64,000 bases of DNA from Amia ocellicauda (GCF_036373705.1 NC_089856.1:191001-255000), one strand, 5' to 3'. Shown: positions 35,974 through 64,000, counted from the first letter of the stretch. The notes: generated by a model not told the origin, from the letters alone. A program made the numbers and translations.

Positions 35974-38149
35974 CCTGCAGTACCACTCATCACCACATGA
36001 GGGGGCTGCAGGGCAACATTACAGAATGTGGTTAGGCAAGGTTTTCTGCCTCTCTCTCCCTGACTCTCTGGCTCTCACTCTCTCACTCCTCCTCTCTCCC
36101 TCTCTCTGTCTCACTCTTACTGTGCTATTTTCTTCCCTTTTCATGTCTTCTCACTCTCCCTCCCCCCCTCCCAGGGTGTCAGTGTGTGCGGCTGTGCGTT
36201 AGGGCTGCAGGCGAGGCAGGGCGCGTCGCTGAGATCTCCTCTAGTGATTCACTCTAGTAACCCCAGTCACAGGGGCCGCAGGGGCCAGATGGAGGGGCCG
36301 CTGGTGAATGGTGAATTCAACACCAGCACTGCGCACCCAGCGGCAGCCAGACAAATACCATCATCTCCACCCCCCTGCACTGCCACACGGCCTGGGCCCT
36401 CCTGGGGTGTTTAGCACAGCATAACAGTACAGTGGAGTATTACAGTACAATACTGCAGTCTGGGCACTACACTACACTACACTACACTATACTACACTGA
36501 GGAGAGAAACAAAAACTCCTAAGGATGGAAGATTGTTATAGGAGAAAATAAATCTCTAAACTATACTATATTATACTATAATATACTATACACTCACCTA
36601 AAGGATTATTAGGAACACCATACTAATACTGTGTTTGACCCCCTTTCACCTTAATTCTACGTGGCATTGATTCAACAAGGTGCTGAAAGCATTCTTTACA
36701 AATGTTGGCCCATATTGATAGGATAGCATCTTGCAGTTGATGGAGATTTGTGGGATGCACATCCAGGGCACGAAGCTCCCGTTCCACCACATCCCAAAGA
36801 TGCTCTATTGGGTTGAGATCTGGTGACTGTGGGGGCCAGTTTAGTACAGTGAACTCATTGTCATGTTCAAGAAACCAATTTGAAATGATTCGACCTTTGT
36901 GACATGGTGCATTATCCTGCTGGAAGTAGCCATCAGAGGATGGGTACATGGTGGTCATAAAGGGATGGACATGGTCAGAAACAATGCTCAGGTAGGCCGT
37001 GGCATTTAAACGATGCCCAATTGGCACTAAGGGGCCTAAAGTGTGCCAAGAAAACATCCCCCACACCATTACACCACCACCACCAGCCTGCACAGTGGTA
37101 ACAAGGCATGATGGATCCATGTTCTCATTCTGTTTACGCCAAATTCTGACTCTACCATCTGAATGTCTCAACAGAAATCGAGACTCATCAGACCAGGCAA
37201 CATTTTTCCAGTCTTCAACTGTCCAATTTTGGTGAGCTTGTGCAAATTGTAGCCTCTTTTTCCTATTTGTAGTGGAGAGGAGTGGTACCCGGTGGGGTCT
37301 TCTGCTGTTGTAGCCCATCCGCCTCAAGGTTGTACGTGTTGTGGCTTCACAAAAGCTTTGCTGCATACCTCGGTTGTAACGAGTGGTTATTTCAGTCAAA
37401 GGTGCTCTTCTATCAGCTTGAATCAGTCGGCCCATTCTCCTCTGACCTCTAGCATCAACAAGGCATTTTCGCCCACAGGACTGCCGCATACTGGATGTTT
37501 TTCCCTTTTCACACCATTCTTTGTAAACCCTAGAAATGGTTGTGCGTGAAAATCCCAGTAACTGAGCAGATTGTGAAATACCTGTCTGGCACCAACAACC
37601 ATGCCACGCTCAAAATTGCTTAAATCACCTTTCTTTCCCATTCAGACATTCAGTTTGGAGTTCAGGAGATTGTCTTGACCAGGACCACACCCCTAAATGC
37701 ATTGAAGCAACTGCCATGTGATTGGTTGGTTAGATAATTGCATTAATGAGAAATTGAACAGGTGTTCCTAATAATCCTTTAGGTGAGTGTACTATACTGG
37801 CTCCAGTCAGGGTCCTGTACTACACTATACTATACTACACTATAGTACACACAGCATTGGCTCCAATGTGGGCCTTATACTGCACTGTACTATACTGTAC
37901 TGTACTATACTACACTGTACTGTATACTACACTGTACTATACTGTACTGTACTATACTACAATTTACTGTACTGTACTGTATACTACAGTTGCACAGCAG
38001 TGTGGCCCTACTCAATGTGGCCCCTATAGTTACTCGCTCACTATTATCCTCTTCCCCCCAGACAGAAAGCCAGGCCTGCTGCCTCTAACCGAGTGCCGCT
38101 CAGTCCGCAGTGGGGGGTGGATGAGATGCGCTGTTTGCCATTAGTGTAA
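32426..38149 (+). CDS. Candidate two-exon gene, protein unrecognised
   Basis: Possible exons 32426-32727 (ATG at 32426, four bases after an acceptor at 32420-32421; donor GA|GTAAGT) and 38062-38149 (acceptor CCCCCCAG; TAA 38147-38149). The phases join to 129 codons plus stop. The N-terminal half is Pro/Arg/Gly-rich; the second half looks protein-like: [50 protein letters not shown] do not recognise the family, and no signal peptide or membrane segment is seen. An optional 54-bp in-frame cassette could be 33355-33408. A competing frame from ATG 32502 is also open. No AATAAA follows closely. A Tc1 element sits in the last intron. It might be a small lineage-variable gene or a chance open frame in GC-rich DNA. 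Confidence 0.3.
33409..36590. other. Repeat-rich stretch without recognisable gene
   Basis: Apart from the CA block, it holds an (AG)n run at 35912-35971, CT-rich tracts near 36050-36170, and unique sequence with no coding exon I can support. 36460-36500 is an ACACT run. Confidence 0.5.
33992..34815 (+). repeat. Compound (CA)n microsatellite
   Basis: CACACA runs broken by CAGACA, CATTCA and CTCTCTTT, including a GACA run at 34154-34182. A 388-codon open frame that crosses it is only His/Thr repeats and is not a gene. Confidence 0.95.
36591..37789 (-). mobile_element. Tc1/mariner transposon, minus strand, second family
   Basis: 1199 bp element flanked by TA (36589-36590 and 37790-37791). Left end CACTCACCTAAAGGATTATT and right end, reverse complemented, are the same for about 28 bases. 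Inserted in a CTATACTATA repeat. It differs from the 22801 element in both ends and transposase. On the minus strand the transposase is nearly complete. Confidence 0.95.
36623..37641 (-). pseudogene. Tc1-like transposase, N-terminal frameshift but catalytic part intact
   Basis: Start ATG at 37641 ([20 protein letters not shown]). Shortly after, a small deletion (near 37578) shifts the frame within the first DNA-binding helix-turn-helix. The frame that continues (37489 down to 36623, 288 codons) is open and holds the second helix-turn-helix region and the whole DDE domain: [17 protein letters not shown] and [11 protein letters not shown]. The catalytic residues are all present. Only the N-terminal lesion makes it inactive, so this copy is young compared with the first Tc1. 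Confidence 0.92.
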
Positions 38150-38279
38150 AACCCCGCGCTCAGCAGAACCCGGGGGGGCGAGCTGGCAGACGGGGAGGGG
38201 GGGCGTCTGACTCTCAGATCCTCATTCATTTAATTATTTCTGTACTTTATTCCTCCTCCTTTCTCTGGATCACAGACTT

Positions 38280-38440
38280 GCAATCCAGTGCTTTGAGTGC
38301 CTGAGTGAGTCACTAACTGGACTGGACTGGACTGGACTGTAGAGTCACTTACTGGACTGGACTAGATTTGACTGGACTGGACTGTAGAGTCACTGACTGG
38401 ACTGAACTGGACTGGTGCAGAGTCACCGACTGGACTGGAC
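38280..38440 (+). repeat. GGACT-type tandem repeat
   Basis: Runs of (ACTGG)n interspersed with TGTAGAGTCACT, three imperfect copies. A short similar stretch is at 39190-39245. Confidence 0.85.
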
Positions 38441-39770
38441 TGCTGTGCTGGTCAGTGCTGCTGTGTAATGCTGTGCTGGTTAGCGCTGAGAGCGGCAGAG
38501 TGACAGGGCGGTGTGAGTGAGCAGAGCTGACCGTGTGATTGATTAGGCTAATGGCCGCTGGGCTGGGGTCAGCACTCAGGCGCTCCGATCCGTCCGTCAG
38601 CACTTCTCCACCCCACCCCCCCGGCCCATGCCGGCACTAAAAACGCTGGATTAACGAGTTCATGATGCAATTAATTTACAACCTGCCCCCCCACCACCAC
38701 CCTCCCTCCCTCGCTCCCTCCCTTCTCCGCTCTCATCTCATCCCACAGCAAATGCAGAGCAGCACAGCGAGCCCTGCTGCCTCGCAGGGCGGGGGCTCAG
38801 TTCAGAACTGGGGGGACGCACTGCCGGTCCAAATCAGATCGGGGGGAGGGGAGTTTGTGAAGTTCTGGAGAGGGGAGGAGCCGAGTTGACACGTCAATAT
38901 TGTTGTCGATCTGGGGGACGCTGTCATTATTGGGGGGATGCATCCCCTACACCTATGGAGCCAGTCATTCATTATTGGGGGGACAATTTCATGTTCTCTC
39001 AACCTAAGCCTGCAAGATCACAGAGGGAAGGAGAGTGAGAAAGAGGGATAGAGAGAAAGTGAGAGACAGAGAGAGAGGGAGAGGGACAGGGAGACAGAGG
39101 GACAGAGAGAGAGACAGATAAGGAGAGATGGGGACAGAAGGACAGAGTTCAGGATCACAAGAGTAGGCTGTATTGTGCAGAGGGGCTGTGTAATGGACTG
39201 GACTGGGCTGGATTGGACTTGGCTGGACTGGGCTGGAATGGACCGGACTTTATTAGTCTGCAGGTCTTTGTTTTTAAAACAATGGTGGATCTTTCAGAAA
39301 CCCCCTCCTTGCAGAGGGAATTGTCTCAGGGTCAATAGCCAATCAGCATTGAGGATCTGTTCGGACGCCTGTATTTTTAAATATAATCACATAACAGTCA
39401 CCCTGTGCAGCTTCTCTGTGCGTCCTGTCAGAAACGCGTCTCCTCTCGTTTCCTGTGCAGCAGTGCTTTCACATTGCGATGCTAAGCCACGTGCACGCAT
39501 ATGTGGAATATAACACGTACATATACATATCATAATCATATTAATAATAATAATAATAATATAATCACTATCTCCTCACACAGTTTGTCCCCTATATCAC
39601 GCCCCTATCCCATATGTCACGCCTATATCCCATATGTCACGCCCCATACCCCCATATGTCACGCCCATGTCCCATATATCACGCCAATGCACCGTATGTC
39701 CCTTATCGCCTATACCACACCCCTGCCTCCCATGTCACGCCCCTGTCCCTTATGTCACACCCCATACTAC
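38441..39770. other. Non-coding sequence, no gene seen
   Basis: A G-rich tract at 38790-38960, an AG-rich tract at 39020-39130, (AAT)n at 39541-39560, and an imperfect CATATGTCACGCCCC repeat at 39598-39765. No splice-flanked open frame stands out. Confidence 0.5.
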
Positions 39771-39776
39771 ACTGCA

Positions 39777-40314
39777 CTGTCCTGTCTCACTCACTCTCTC
39801 ACACACACACTCTCTATCACACACACTGACACACACACACACACTCTCTCTCACACACACTGACACACACACACTCTCTCACACACACTGACACACACTC
39901 ACTCTCTCACACACACACACTGACACACACACTCACTCTCTCTCTCACACACTGACACACACTCACTCTCTCACACACTGACACACACACACTCACTCTC
40001 TCTCACACACACTGACACACTCACTCTCTCTCACAAACACTGACACACACTCACTCTCTCTCACACACACACACACTCACTCTCTCTCACACTGACACAC
40101 ACACACTCTCTCTCACAAACACTGACACACACTCACTCTCTCTCACACACACACACACTCACTCTCTCTCACACTGACACACACACACTCACGATCACAC
40201 ACACACTCACTCTCTCTCACACACACTGACACACACCGACACACACACACTCACTCTCTCACACACACACTGACACACACACACACTCACTATCACACAC
40301 ACACTCACTCTCTA

Positions 40315-40384
<70 letters not shown>

Positions 40385-40730
40385 ACTCTCTCACACACAC
40401 ACACTGACACACACTCACTCTCTCTCACACACACACTGACACACACACACTCACTCTCTCACACACACTGACACACACACACTCACTCTCACACACTGAC
40501 ACACACCGACACACACACACTCACTCACTCTCTCTCACACACACACTGACACACACACACTCACTCTCTCACACACACTGACACACACACACTCACTCTC
40601 TCACACACACTGACACACACACACTCTCTCACACAAACACTGACACACACACACACTCACTCTCTTTCACACACACACTGACACACTGAGACACACACAG
40701 ATCACTCACACACACACTCACACAGTTCAC
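39777..40730 (+). repeat. CACACTGACACAC/CTCTCTCACAC minisatellite
   Basis: About 0.95 kb of imperfect units of 24-40 bp built from ACACACACTCACTCTCTCTC and ACACACTGACACACAC. Lacks G except in TGAC. Confidence 0.95.
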
Positions 40731-41551
40731 TGTATTTATAACCGAATAGCATATTTTGCGTAATTCCACAAAAAAAAACAAGTTACGCTATGACATTGAG
40801 CTAAAAGTATTCAATCCTAACCCCCCACCTTCTCCTTCTTCCTCCTCCTGTTTCCACATTCTCCTCTCCCTCTCCTCCTCCTCCTCCTGCTTCTCCCTCC
40901 TCTCTGCAGATCAGAAGTGATGTTGGGGCTTACCCCTGCTGATTCACTGGATTGCCTCTGATTAATCTCTCGCTCTCCCTCCCTCCCTCTCGCTGTCTTT
41001 CTCTCCTTGCATCTCCCTCCCTCTTCCTCTCTTTCTTCATCTATCCCTTCTTTGTATCTCGCTCTTTCCTCCCCTATCTGCTCTCCTTTCCCCTCCCCCG
41101 TCTCCTTCTCCCTCTCCCTCTCCCTCTCTCTATCCCTCCCCTCCTCACTCTGTCTCTATACCTCCGCTCCCCCCTCCCTCCTTCCTCTCTCTCTCTCTGT
41201 AGTCTCTCAGTGGCTGGCAGTGTCTCGCTCAGTGTGATTGTGGTGAGATGTTGTAACGAGAGAGGCAGGGAAGCGGGGGGGGGCTGTATTTCAAAAGGAA
41301 AGTGGCTCCATTGATCCAATGGGGGGGTGGAGTGGTCCTATCACATCCAGGTCACGAGGTCAAAGGTTATTGTGCTGTATAGAGACACAGTCCAGTCCAG
41401 CAGGGTCTCAGCCCTGGTCCTGAGAGACACAGTCCAGTACATTTTATAGGTCACTGTGTGTGCACTGTTGTCAGTGTGTATGTGTAGTGTGGTCAGTGTG
41501 TTTGAGCCATGGGAGCAGGGAGCCAGGGAGTTCCAGCACCCTGGACAGCTC

Positions 41552-41596
<45 letters not shown>

Positions 41597-42295
41597 CCCA
41601 CACAGACACAAAAAATACAGTATCTGTGTGTGTGTTGTGTGTGTCAGTCTGATTTTTTTCTTTTTAATTTAATTAGCTCCTTTCCAATTAGTTTATTTCC
41701 CTTCTTAGTGGTATAATTACAGCGAGGCCTATATGTAGGAATATGCAGCATTAATTATTGTAGTGTTTTTAAAGGGAAGCATTGCAAGATCTCCAGCCCT
41801 GCCCACACGCCCAGCAGCACAGCCTCTGCAGGTGTGTGCGTGTCTGTGTGTGAGAGAGAGTGAGTGTGTCTGAGTGTCAGTAACGAATGGCCAGGTGGAT
41901 AAACTCCGGTGAGCGCAGAGAGCCTTCATCACCATCATCATCATAAGGGACGTGAACATTGTTAATATTCGAAAACAAACACGCAAACAGCCCCCCCCAA
42001 ATCACACAAAATGCAGGTGTAAGCACAAGAACTCTCGTGGGATCGAGTCAATCGAGGTGAGAGCCGCGGTGACTCAGTCACACGTTCACACGGCCCGTAG
42101 AGCCCGCCTCACACGGACTCGGTACTGCCGCTGTGGCCCAGTAGTGCATTCACGGGTTATTCTCTATTGTCAACACACACACACAATTAAACCAGTTCGA
42201 ACACATACTAGGTAGATAGATGCTTCGATGGATAGATATACAGATAGATATTCGAATTAACGCTGGCTTGGATCCGGTTCGTCGGGGTCGTGTTT
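40731..42295. other. Upstream region of CACNA1A, simple-sequence rich
   Basis: CT-rich block 40830-41210, (AG)n at 41550-41594, and at 41384-41436 a copy of an interspersed CAGGGTCTCAGCCCTGGTC motif that also occurs at 45342-45452. No gene seen. Confidence 0.5.
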
Positions 42296-43875
42296 TTTGC
42301 AGATTGGGCAAAGGATCCGTGTAGAGAGAGAGAGAGGGCGGGAGGCAGCTGGGAAGAGAGAGAGAGAGAGGGAGAGAGAGAGGGGGGGGTGAGCGAATCA
42401 GGGGGTGTAGCGCTTGTCATGTGCCGAGCTGCCGGGACGGGGAGGCGAGGACGGAGATCCGGCGGCGCTGCGCTCCTCAGATACGCGCTGTAGCTCGACG
42501 GGGACACAGCAGCAGCAGCGAGGAGCCGCAGGAGCGCCGGGTCTGTCCGTCTGTGCGTCTCTCTCTCAGCGACCTCCCACCGCGCCCCCCAGCCCCTCAG
42601 GGTCGCACACCGCGCTTTAGCTGGACCGCCTGCCGCACACAGCAGGGGCGGGGAGCGCAGGGACGATGCGAGTCGAGGACCTTGGGGTCCCATCTCCGGC
42701 TCTTCTGCGCCCGGATCGGCACCCAGCGAGCGGCATGGCCGCCCGTGATCAGTCCCGGTGAAGAGCCGCCCGGCGGACGGCGCTAAGGATGCTCCACTGC
42801 GCCGGCGTGTCCCTGATTGGAGTTTGTCGCCGCTGGATATTTTTACTCTCTTTGGGGGGCAGATGATATTAATGACAACAGGGATGTTGCCTTATTTTTT
42901 AAAATAACAATACTAGTAGTAGTAATAATATAAATAAATAACAAAAGGAAAATTAAAATTATATATATATATATATATGTATACACACATGCGGTTGTGT
43001 TCTGTGCATGTATGTATATGTATGTATTTGCAGGCAGACAGGTGCTGTGTTGGGGGTGTTAATAAATGCCGTGACCCCCCCGGGCTCGGCTCGCACGCGG
43101 CGGAGCTGCTCCTGTATTAAAACATTGCGGATATTGCGAGAAATAAATAATAAAACAGCAGGAAATTTCTTTATTTCTTTCTTTTCAAATACACCGGATA
43201 ACTCTCAGATCCTTCGAAGATGGCCAGCTGAAGGCAGGACGGGTAGCGTGGCCACTCGTGGCGTGTTTTTCGGTCTTTTTGTGGTCCTTTCCCGGCTGCT
43301 CCGGTGCTGCTCGCCCGAACCGCAGGGGCCCCGGGGATGAGCGCGGCTGCCGGCGCTGCTCCCAGAGCCCGAGTCGCGTCGTGTGTGGAGGAGCACCGCC
43401 GTGTGGCACAGCAGGCAGGCACAGGGGGAGGATGGAGCCATCGAGGGAGATACAGTAAAATCAAAAATACACACTCAGATATATAGAAATACAGAAAGGA
43501 GATTGTTTTGGAGATTTTCCTTTTTGCCTGGGAGGACGAATCGTTTCTGTTCGTAGCCAAAGCCCGCAGACGGAGCGAGCGCACGGCTCCTGTAGCGCTG
43601 CCCGACCAGCTCGACACCCCAGCGAAATTCACTGCTAATCCGTGAAATATCCCCCGTCAATGCCTTGCTGCCAGCCGCCCCTTCACAATGACTGACTGAA
43701 ACAGACAGAAACAAACACACGGCAGGAAGACATACAAGATTTATTAGTATTTATTTTTGAATAATCGAGGGAAAGAACATTTTGTGTGTGTTTAGCGCAG
43801 CCCATGGGTTGTAATGTGGACCTGCTCCTTGTCGTATATTGTGCTTCGTAACGACTGGCGTTTGGTGTCTACAGA
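42296..43875 (+). promoter_or_regulatory. CACNA1A promoter / 5' UTR CpG-rich region
   Basis: CpG-rich blocks at about 42400-42800, 43070-43110, 43240-43440 and 43550-43680 precede the CACNA1A start. TCTACAG just before the start (43868-43874) could be a splice acceptor, so a 5' UTR exon further upstream is possible. (AT)n at 42962-42979 separates the blocks. No clear TATA box. Start site not determined. Confidence 0.55.
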
Positions 43876-58009
<14,134 letters not shown>

Positions 58010-61000
58010 AGACACTCTGCTCTACACTACACACACTACACACTGCTCTACACTACAAACACTACAAACACTACACACTGCTCTACACTACACACACTAC
58101 ACACTGCTATACACTACACACACTACAAACACTACACTGCTCTACACTACACACTGCTCTACACTACACACACTACACACTGCTACACACTACACACACT
58201 ACAAACACTACACTGCTCTACACTACACACAATGCACACTGCTCTACACTACAAACACTACACACTGCTCTACACTACACACACTACACACTGCTATACA
58301 CTACAAACACTACAAACACTACACACTGTTCTACACTACACACACTACACACTGCTATACACTACAAACACTACACACTGCTATACACTACACACTGCTC
58401 TACACTACACACACTACACACTGCTCTACACTACAAACACTACAAACACTACGCACTGCTCTACACTACACACACTACACACTGCTATACACTACACACA
58501 CTACACACTGCTATACACTACACACACTACAAACACTACATACTGCTCTACACTACACACACTACACACTGCAATACACTACACACACTACAAACACTAT
58601 ACACTGCTCTACACTACACACACTACACACTGTTCTACACTACACACAATGCACACTGCTCTACACTACACACACTACACACTGCTTTACACTACACACA
58701 ATGCACACTGCTCTACACTACACACACTACACACTGCTTTACACTACACACACTACACACTGTTCTACACTACAAGCACTACACACTGCTATACACTACA
58801 CACTGCTCTACACTACACACTGCTATACACTACACACACTACAAACACTGCATACTGCTCTACACTACACACACTACACACTGCAATACACTACACACAC
58901 TACACACTGCTATACACTACACACTGCTCTACACTACACACTGCTATACACTACACACTGCTCTGCACTACACACACTACAAACACTGCATACTGCTCTA
59001 CACTACACACACTACACACTGCAATACACTACACACACTACACACTGCTCTACACTACAAACACTACACACTGCTCTACACTACACACACTACAAACACT
59101 ACACACTGCTATACACTACACACACTACACACTGCTATACACTACACACACTACACACACTACACACTGCTATACACTACACACACTACACACTGCTATA
59201 CACTACACACACTACACACACTACACACTGCTCTACACTACACACACTACAAACACTACACACTGCTATACACTACACACACTACACACTGCTATACACT
59301 ACACACACTACACACTGCTCTACACTACACACACTACAAACACTACACACTGCTATATACTACACACACTACAAACACTACACACTGCTCTACACTACAC
59401 ACACTACACACTGCTCTACTCTACACACAATGCACACTGCTCTACACTGCACACACTACACACTGCTCTACACTACACACACTACACTGCTCTACACTAC
59501 ACACAGTGCACACTGCTCTACACTACACTGCTCTACTCTACACACTACACACTGCTCTACACTACACACAATGCACACTGCTCTACACTACACACACTGC
59601 AATACACTACACACACTACAAACACTACACACTGTTCTACTCTACACACACTACACACTGCTTTACACTACACACTTCTACACTACACACACTACAAACA
59701 CTACACACTGCTATACACGACACACTACACACTGCTCTACACTACACACACTACACACTGCTATACACTACACACTGCTCTACACTACACACACTACAAA
59801 CACTACACACTGCTATACACTACACACACTACACACTGCTCTACACTACACACACTACAAACACTACACACTGCTATACACTACACACACTACACACTGC
59901 TCTACACTACACACACTACACACTGCTCTACACTTCAAACACTACACTGCTCTACACTACACACTGCTATATACTACACACACTGCAAACACTACACACT
60001 GCTCTACACTACACACTGCTCTACTCTACACACTACACACTGCTCTACACTACACACAATGTACACTGCTCTACACTACACACACTACACACTGCTCTAC
60101 ACTACACACAGTGCACACTGCTCTACACTACACTGCTCTACACTACACACAGTGCACACTGCTCTACACTACACACACTACACACTGCTCTACACTACAC
60201 ACAATGCACACTGCTCTACACTACACACTGCTTTACACTACACACACTACACACTGTTGTACACTACACACACTACAAACACTACACACTGCTATACACG
60301 ACACACTACACACTGCTCTACACTACACACTGCGATACACTACACACACTACAAACACTGCATACTGCTCTACACTACACACACTGCAATACACTACACA
60401 CACTACACACTGCTCTACACTACAAACACTACACACTGCTCTACACTACACACACTACAAACACTACACACTGCTATACACTACACACACTACACACTGC
60501 TCTACACTATACACACTACAAACACTACACACTGCTCTACACTATACACACTACAAACACTACACACTGCTATATACTACACACACTGCTCTACACTACA
60601 CACACTACACACTGCTCTACTCTGCACACAATGCACACTGCTCTACACTACACACACTACACACTGCTCTACACTACACTGCTCTACACTACACACAGTG
60701 CACACTGCTCTACTCTACACACTACACACTGCTCTACACTACACACAATGCACACTGCTCTACACTACACACACTACAAACACTACACACTGCTCTACAC
60801 TACACACACTACAAACACTACACACTGCTATATACTACACACACTGCTCTACTCTACACACACTACACACTGCTCTACACTACACACAATGCACACTGCT
60901 CTACACTACACACACTACACACTGCTCTACACTACACACTGCTATACACTACACACACTACAAACACTGCATACTGCTCTACACTACACACTGCAATACA

Positions 61001-64000
61001 CTACACACTGCAATACACTACACACTGCTCTACACTACAAACACTACACACTGTTCTACACTACACACACTACAAACACTACACACTGCTATACACTACA
61101 CACACTACACACTGCTCTACACTACACACACTACAAACACTACACACTGCTCTACACTACACACACTACACACTGCTCTACACTACACACACTACAAACT
61201 GCTATATACTACACACACTGCTCTACTCTACACACACTACACACTGCTCTACACTACACACTGCTATACACTACACACACTACACACTGCTATACACTAC
61301 ACACACTACACACTGCTATACACTATACACACTACAAACACTACACACTGCTATATACTACACACACTACACACTGCTCTACACTACACACACTACACAC
61401 TGCTCTACTCTACACACAATGCACACTGCTCTACACTGCACACACTACACACTGCTCTACACTACACACACTACACTGCTCTACACTACACACAGTGCAC
61501 ACTGCTCTACACTACACTGCTCTACTCTACACACTACACACTGCTCTACACTACACACAATGCACACTACTCTTCACTACACACACTGCAATACACTACA
61601 CACACTACAAACACTACACACTGCTCTACACTACACACACTACAAACACTACACACTGCTGTACACTACACACACTACACACTGCTATATACTACACACA
61701 CTGCTCTACTCTACACACACTACATACTGCTCTACACTACACACAATGCACACTGCTTTACACTACACACACTACACACTGTTCTACACTACACACACTA
61801 CAAACACTACACACTGCTATACACGACACACTACACACTGCTCTACACTACACACACTACACACTGCTCTACACTACACACTGCTATACACTACACACTG
61901 CTCTACACTACACACACTACAAACACTGCATACTGCTCTACACTACACACTACACACTGCAATACACTACACACACTACACACTGCTCTACACTACTAAC
62001 ACTACACACTGTCCTACACTACACACACTACAAACACTACACACTGCTATACACTACACACACTACACACTGCTCTACACTACACACACTGCTCTACACT
62101 ACACACACTACAAACACTACACACTGCTATACACTACACACACTACACACTGCTCTACACTACACACACTACACACTGCTCTACACTACAAACACTACAC
62201 TGCTCTACACTACACACTGCTATATACTACACACACTGCAAACACTACACACTGCTCTACACTACACACACTACACACTGCTCTACTCTACACACTACAC
62301 ACTGCTCTACACTACACACAATGTACACTGCTCTACACTACACACACTACACACTGCTCTACACTACACACAGTGCACACTGCTCTACACTACACTGCTC
62401 TACACTACACACAGTGCACACTGCTCTACACTACACACACTACACACTGCTCTACACTACACACAATGCACACTGCTTTACACTACATACTGCTTTACAC
62501 TACACACACTACACACTGTTGTACACTACACACACTACAAACACTACACACTGCTATACACGACACACTACACACTGCTCTACACTACACACTGCTATAC
62601 ACTACACACACTACAAACACTGCATACTGCTCTACACTACACACTGCAATACACTACACACACTACACACTGCTCTACACTACAAACACTACACACTGCT
62701 CTACACTACACACACTACAAACACTACACACTGCTATACACTACACACACTACACACTGCTCTACACTATACACACTACAAACACTACACACTGCTCTAC
62801 ACTATACACACTACAAACACTACACACTGCTATATACTACACACACTGCTCTACACTACACACACTACACACTGCTCTACTCTACACACAATACACACTG
62901 CTCTACACTACACACACTACACACTGCTCTACACTACACACACTACACTGCTCTACACTACACACAGTGCACACTGCTCTACACTACACTGCTCTACTCT
63001 ACACACTACACACTGCTCTACACTACACACAATGCACACTGCTCTACACTACACACACTACAAACACTACACACTGCTCTACACTACACACACTACAAAC
63101 ACTACACACTGCTGTACACTACACACACTACACACTGCTCTACACTACACACAATGCACACTGCTCTACACTACACACACTACACACTGCTCTACACTAC
63201 ACACAATGCACACTGCTCTACACTACACACACTACACACTGCTCTACACTACACACTGCTCTACACTACACACACTACAAACACTGCATACTGCTCTACA
63301 CTACACACACTACACACTGCAATACACTACACACTGCAATACACTACACACTGCTCTACACTACAAACACTACACACTGTTCTACACTACACACACTACA
63401 AACACTACACACTGCTATACACTACACACACTACACACTGCTCTACACTACACACACTACAAACACTACACACTGCTCTACACTACACACACTACACACT
63501 GCTCTACACTACACACACTACAAACTGCTATATACTACACACACTGCTCTACTCTACACACACTACACACTGCTCTACACTACACACAATGCACAGTGCT
63601 CTACACTACACACACTACACACTGCTCTACACTACACACTGCTATACACTACACACTGCTATACACTACACACACTACACACTGCTATACACTATACACA
63701 CTACAAACACTACACACTGCTATATACTACACACACTACACACTGCTCTACACTACACACACTACACACTGCTCTACTCTACACACAATGCACACTGCTC
63801 TACACTGCACACACTACACACTGCTCTACACTACACACACTACACTGCTCTACACTACACACAGTGCACACTGCTCTACACTACACTGCTCTACTCTACA
63901 CACTACACACTGCTCTACACTACACACAATGCACACTACTCTACACTGCAATACACTGCACACACTACAAACACTACACACTGCTCTACACTACACACAC
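58010..64000 (+). repeat. 6 kb (or more) ACACTACACACTGCTCT satellite with higher-order structure
   Basis: Starts at about 58010 and runs past the window edge. Short units CTACACTACACACACTACA, AACACTACACACTGCTCT and CTATACACTACACACTG are shuffled; rare variants repeat at kilobase distances: CTCTACTCTACACACAATGC at 59414, 61403 and 63772; ACTGTTGTACAC at 60253 and 62515; ACACAATGTACACTGC at 60055 and 62317. G occurs almost only in CTGC and ATGC. The forward frame is open for 1377 codons because the units lack stop triplets; it is not a gene. Confidence 0.97.

Overview
This window is nuclear DNA of a vertebrate, most likely a ray-finned fish. Multi-exon genes with U2-type (GT-AG) introns and one U12-type (AT-AC) intron, CpG-rich promoters, Tc1/mariner and hAT DNA transposons typical of fish genomes, a LINE, and very abundant micro- and minisatellites all point that way. 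There are no prokaryotic features. The species cannot be named from sequence alone.

Layout, all recognised genes on the plus strand. (1) 971-6293: exons 2-10 of SLC25A23, a calcium-regulated mitochondrial ATP-Mg/phosphate carrier; exon 1 lies upstream of the window. One intron carries a 2.3 kb GC-rich minisatellite. (2) 6294-9450: intergenic, with a hAT-type MITE with its target duplication and simple repeats. (3) 9460-29765: complete KHSRP (FUBP2), 19 coding exons and 655 codons, with four KH domains and C-terminal tyrosine-rich repeats. Its large introns hold a deleted hAT element, a 2.5 kb GAGC/GTGTCTCT array, and a LINE broken up by a dead Tc1 element and an unclassified insert. (4) 30.6-38.15 kb: a possible short unrecognised gene (low confidence), with a second Tc1 element on the minus strand in its last intron. 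(5) 38.2-42.3 kb: mostly simple repeats. (6) 42.3-64.0 kb: CpG island and first three exons of CACNA1A (P/Q-type calcium channel alpha-1A), cut off by the window end. Its first intron (10.7 kb) is a U12-type AT-AC intron containing a 3.5 kb minisatellite; its third intron is filled from 58.0 kb to the window edge by an ACACTACAC-type satellite with higher-order structure.

The genes do not form a pathway; they are neighbours. SLC25A23 and KHSRP are also adjacent in human (19p13.3), while CACNA1A is several Mb away on the same human chromosome arm, so the window probably shows conserved chromosomal linkage. Nothing here looks like a new biochemical system. The most interesting signals are the AT-AC intron with its expanded minisatellite (whose minus strand is a long series of consensus 5' splice sites), the nested transposons, the higher-order satellite arrays and the unrecognised candidate gene. 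Long open frames inside the arrays are artefacts of repeats that lack stop triplets.
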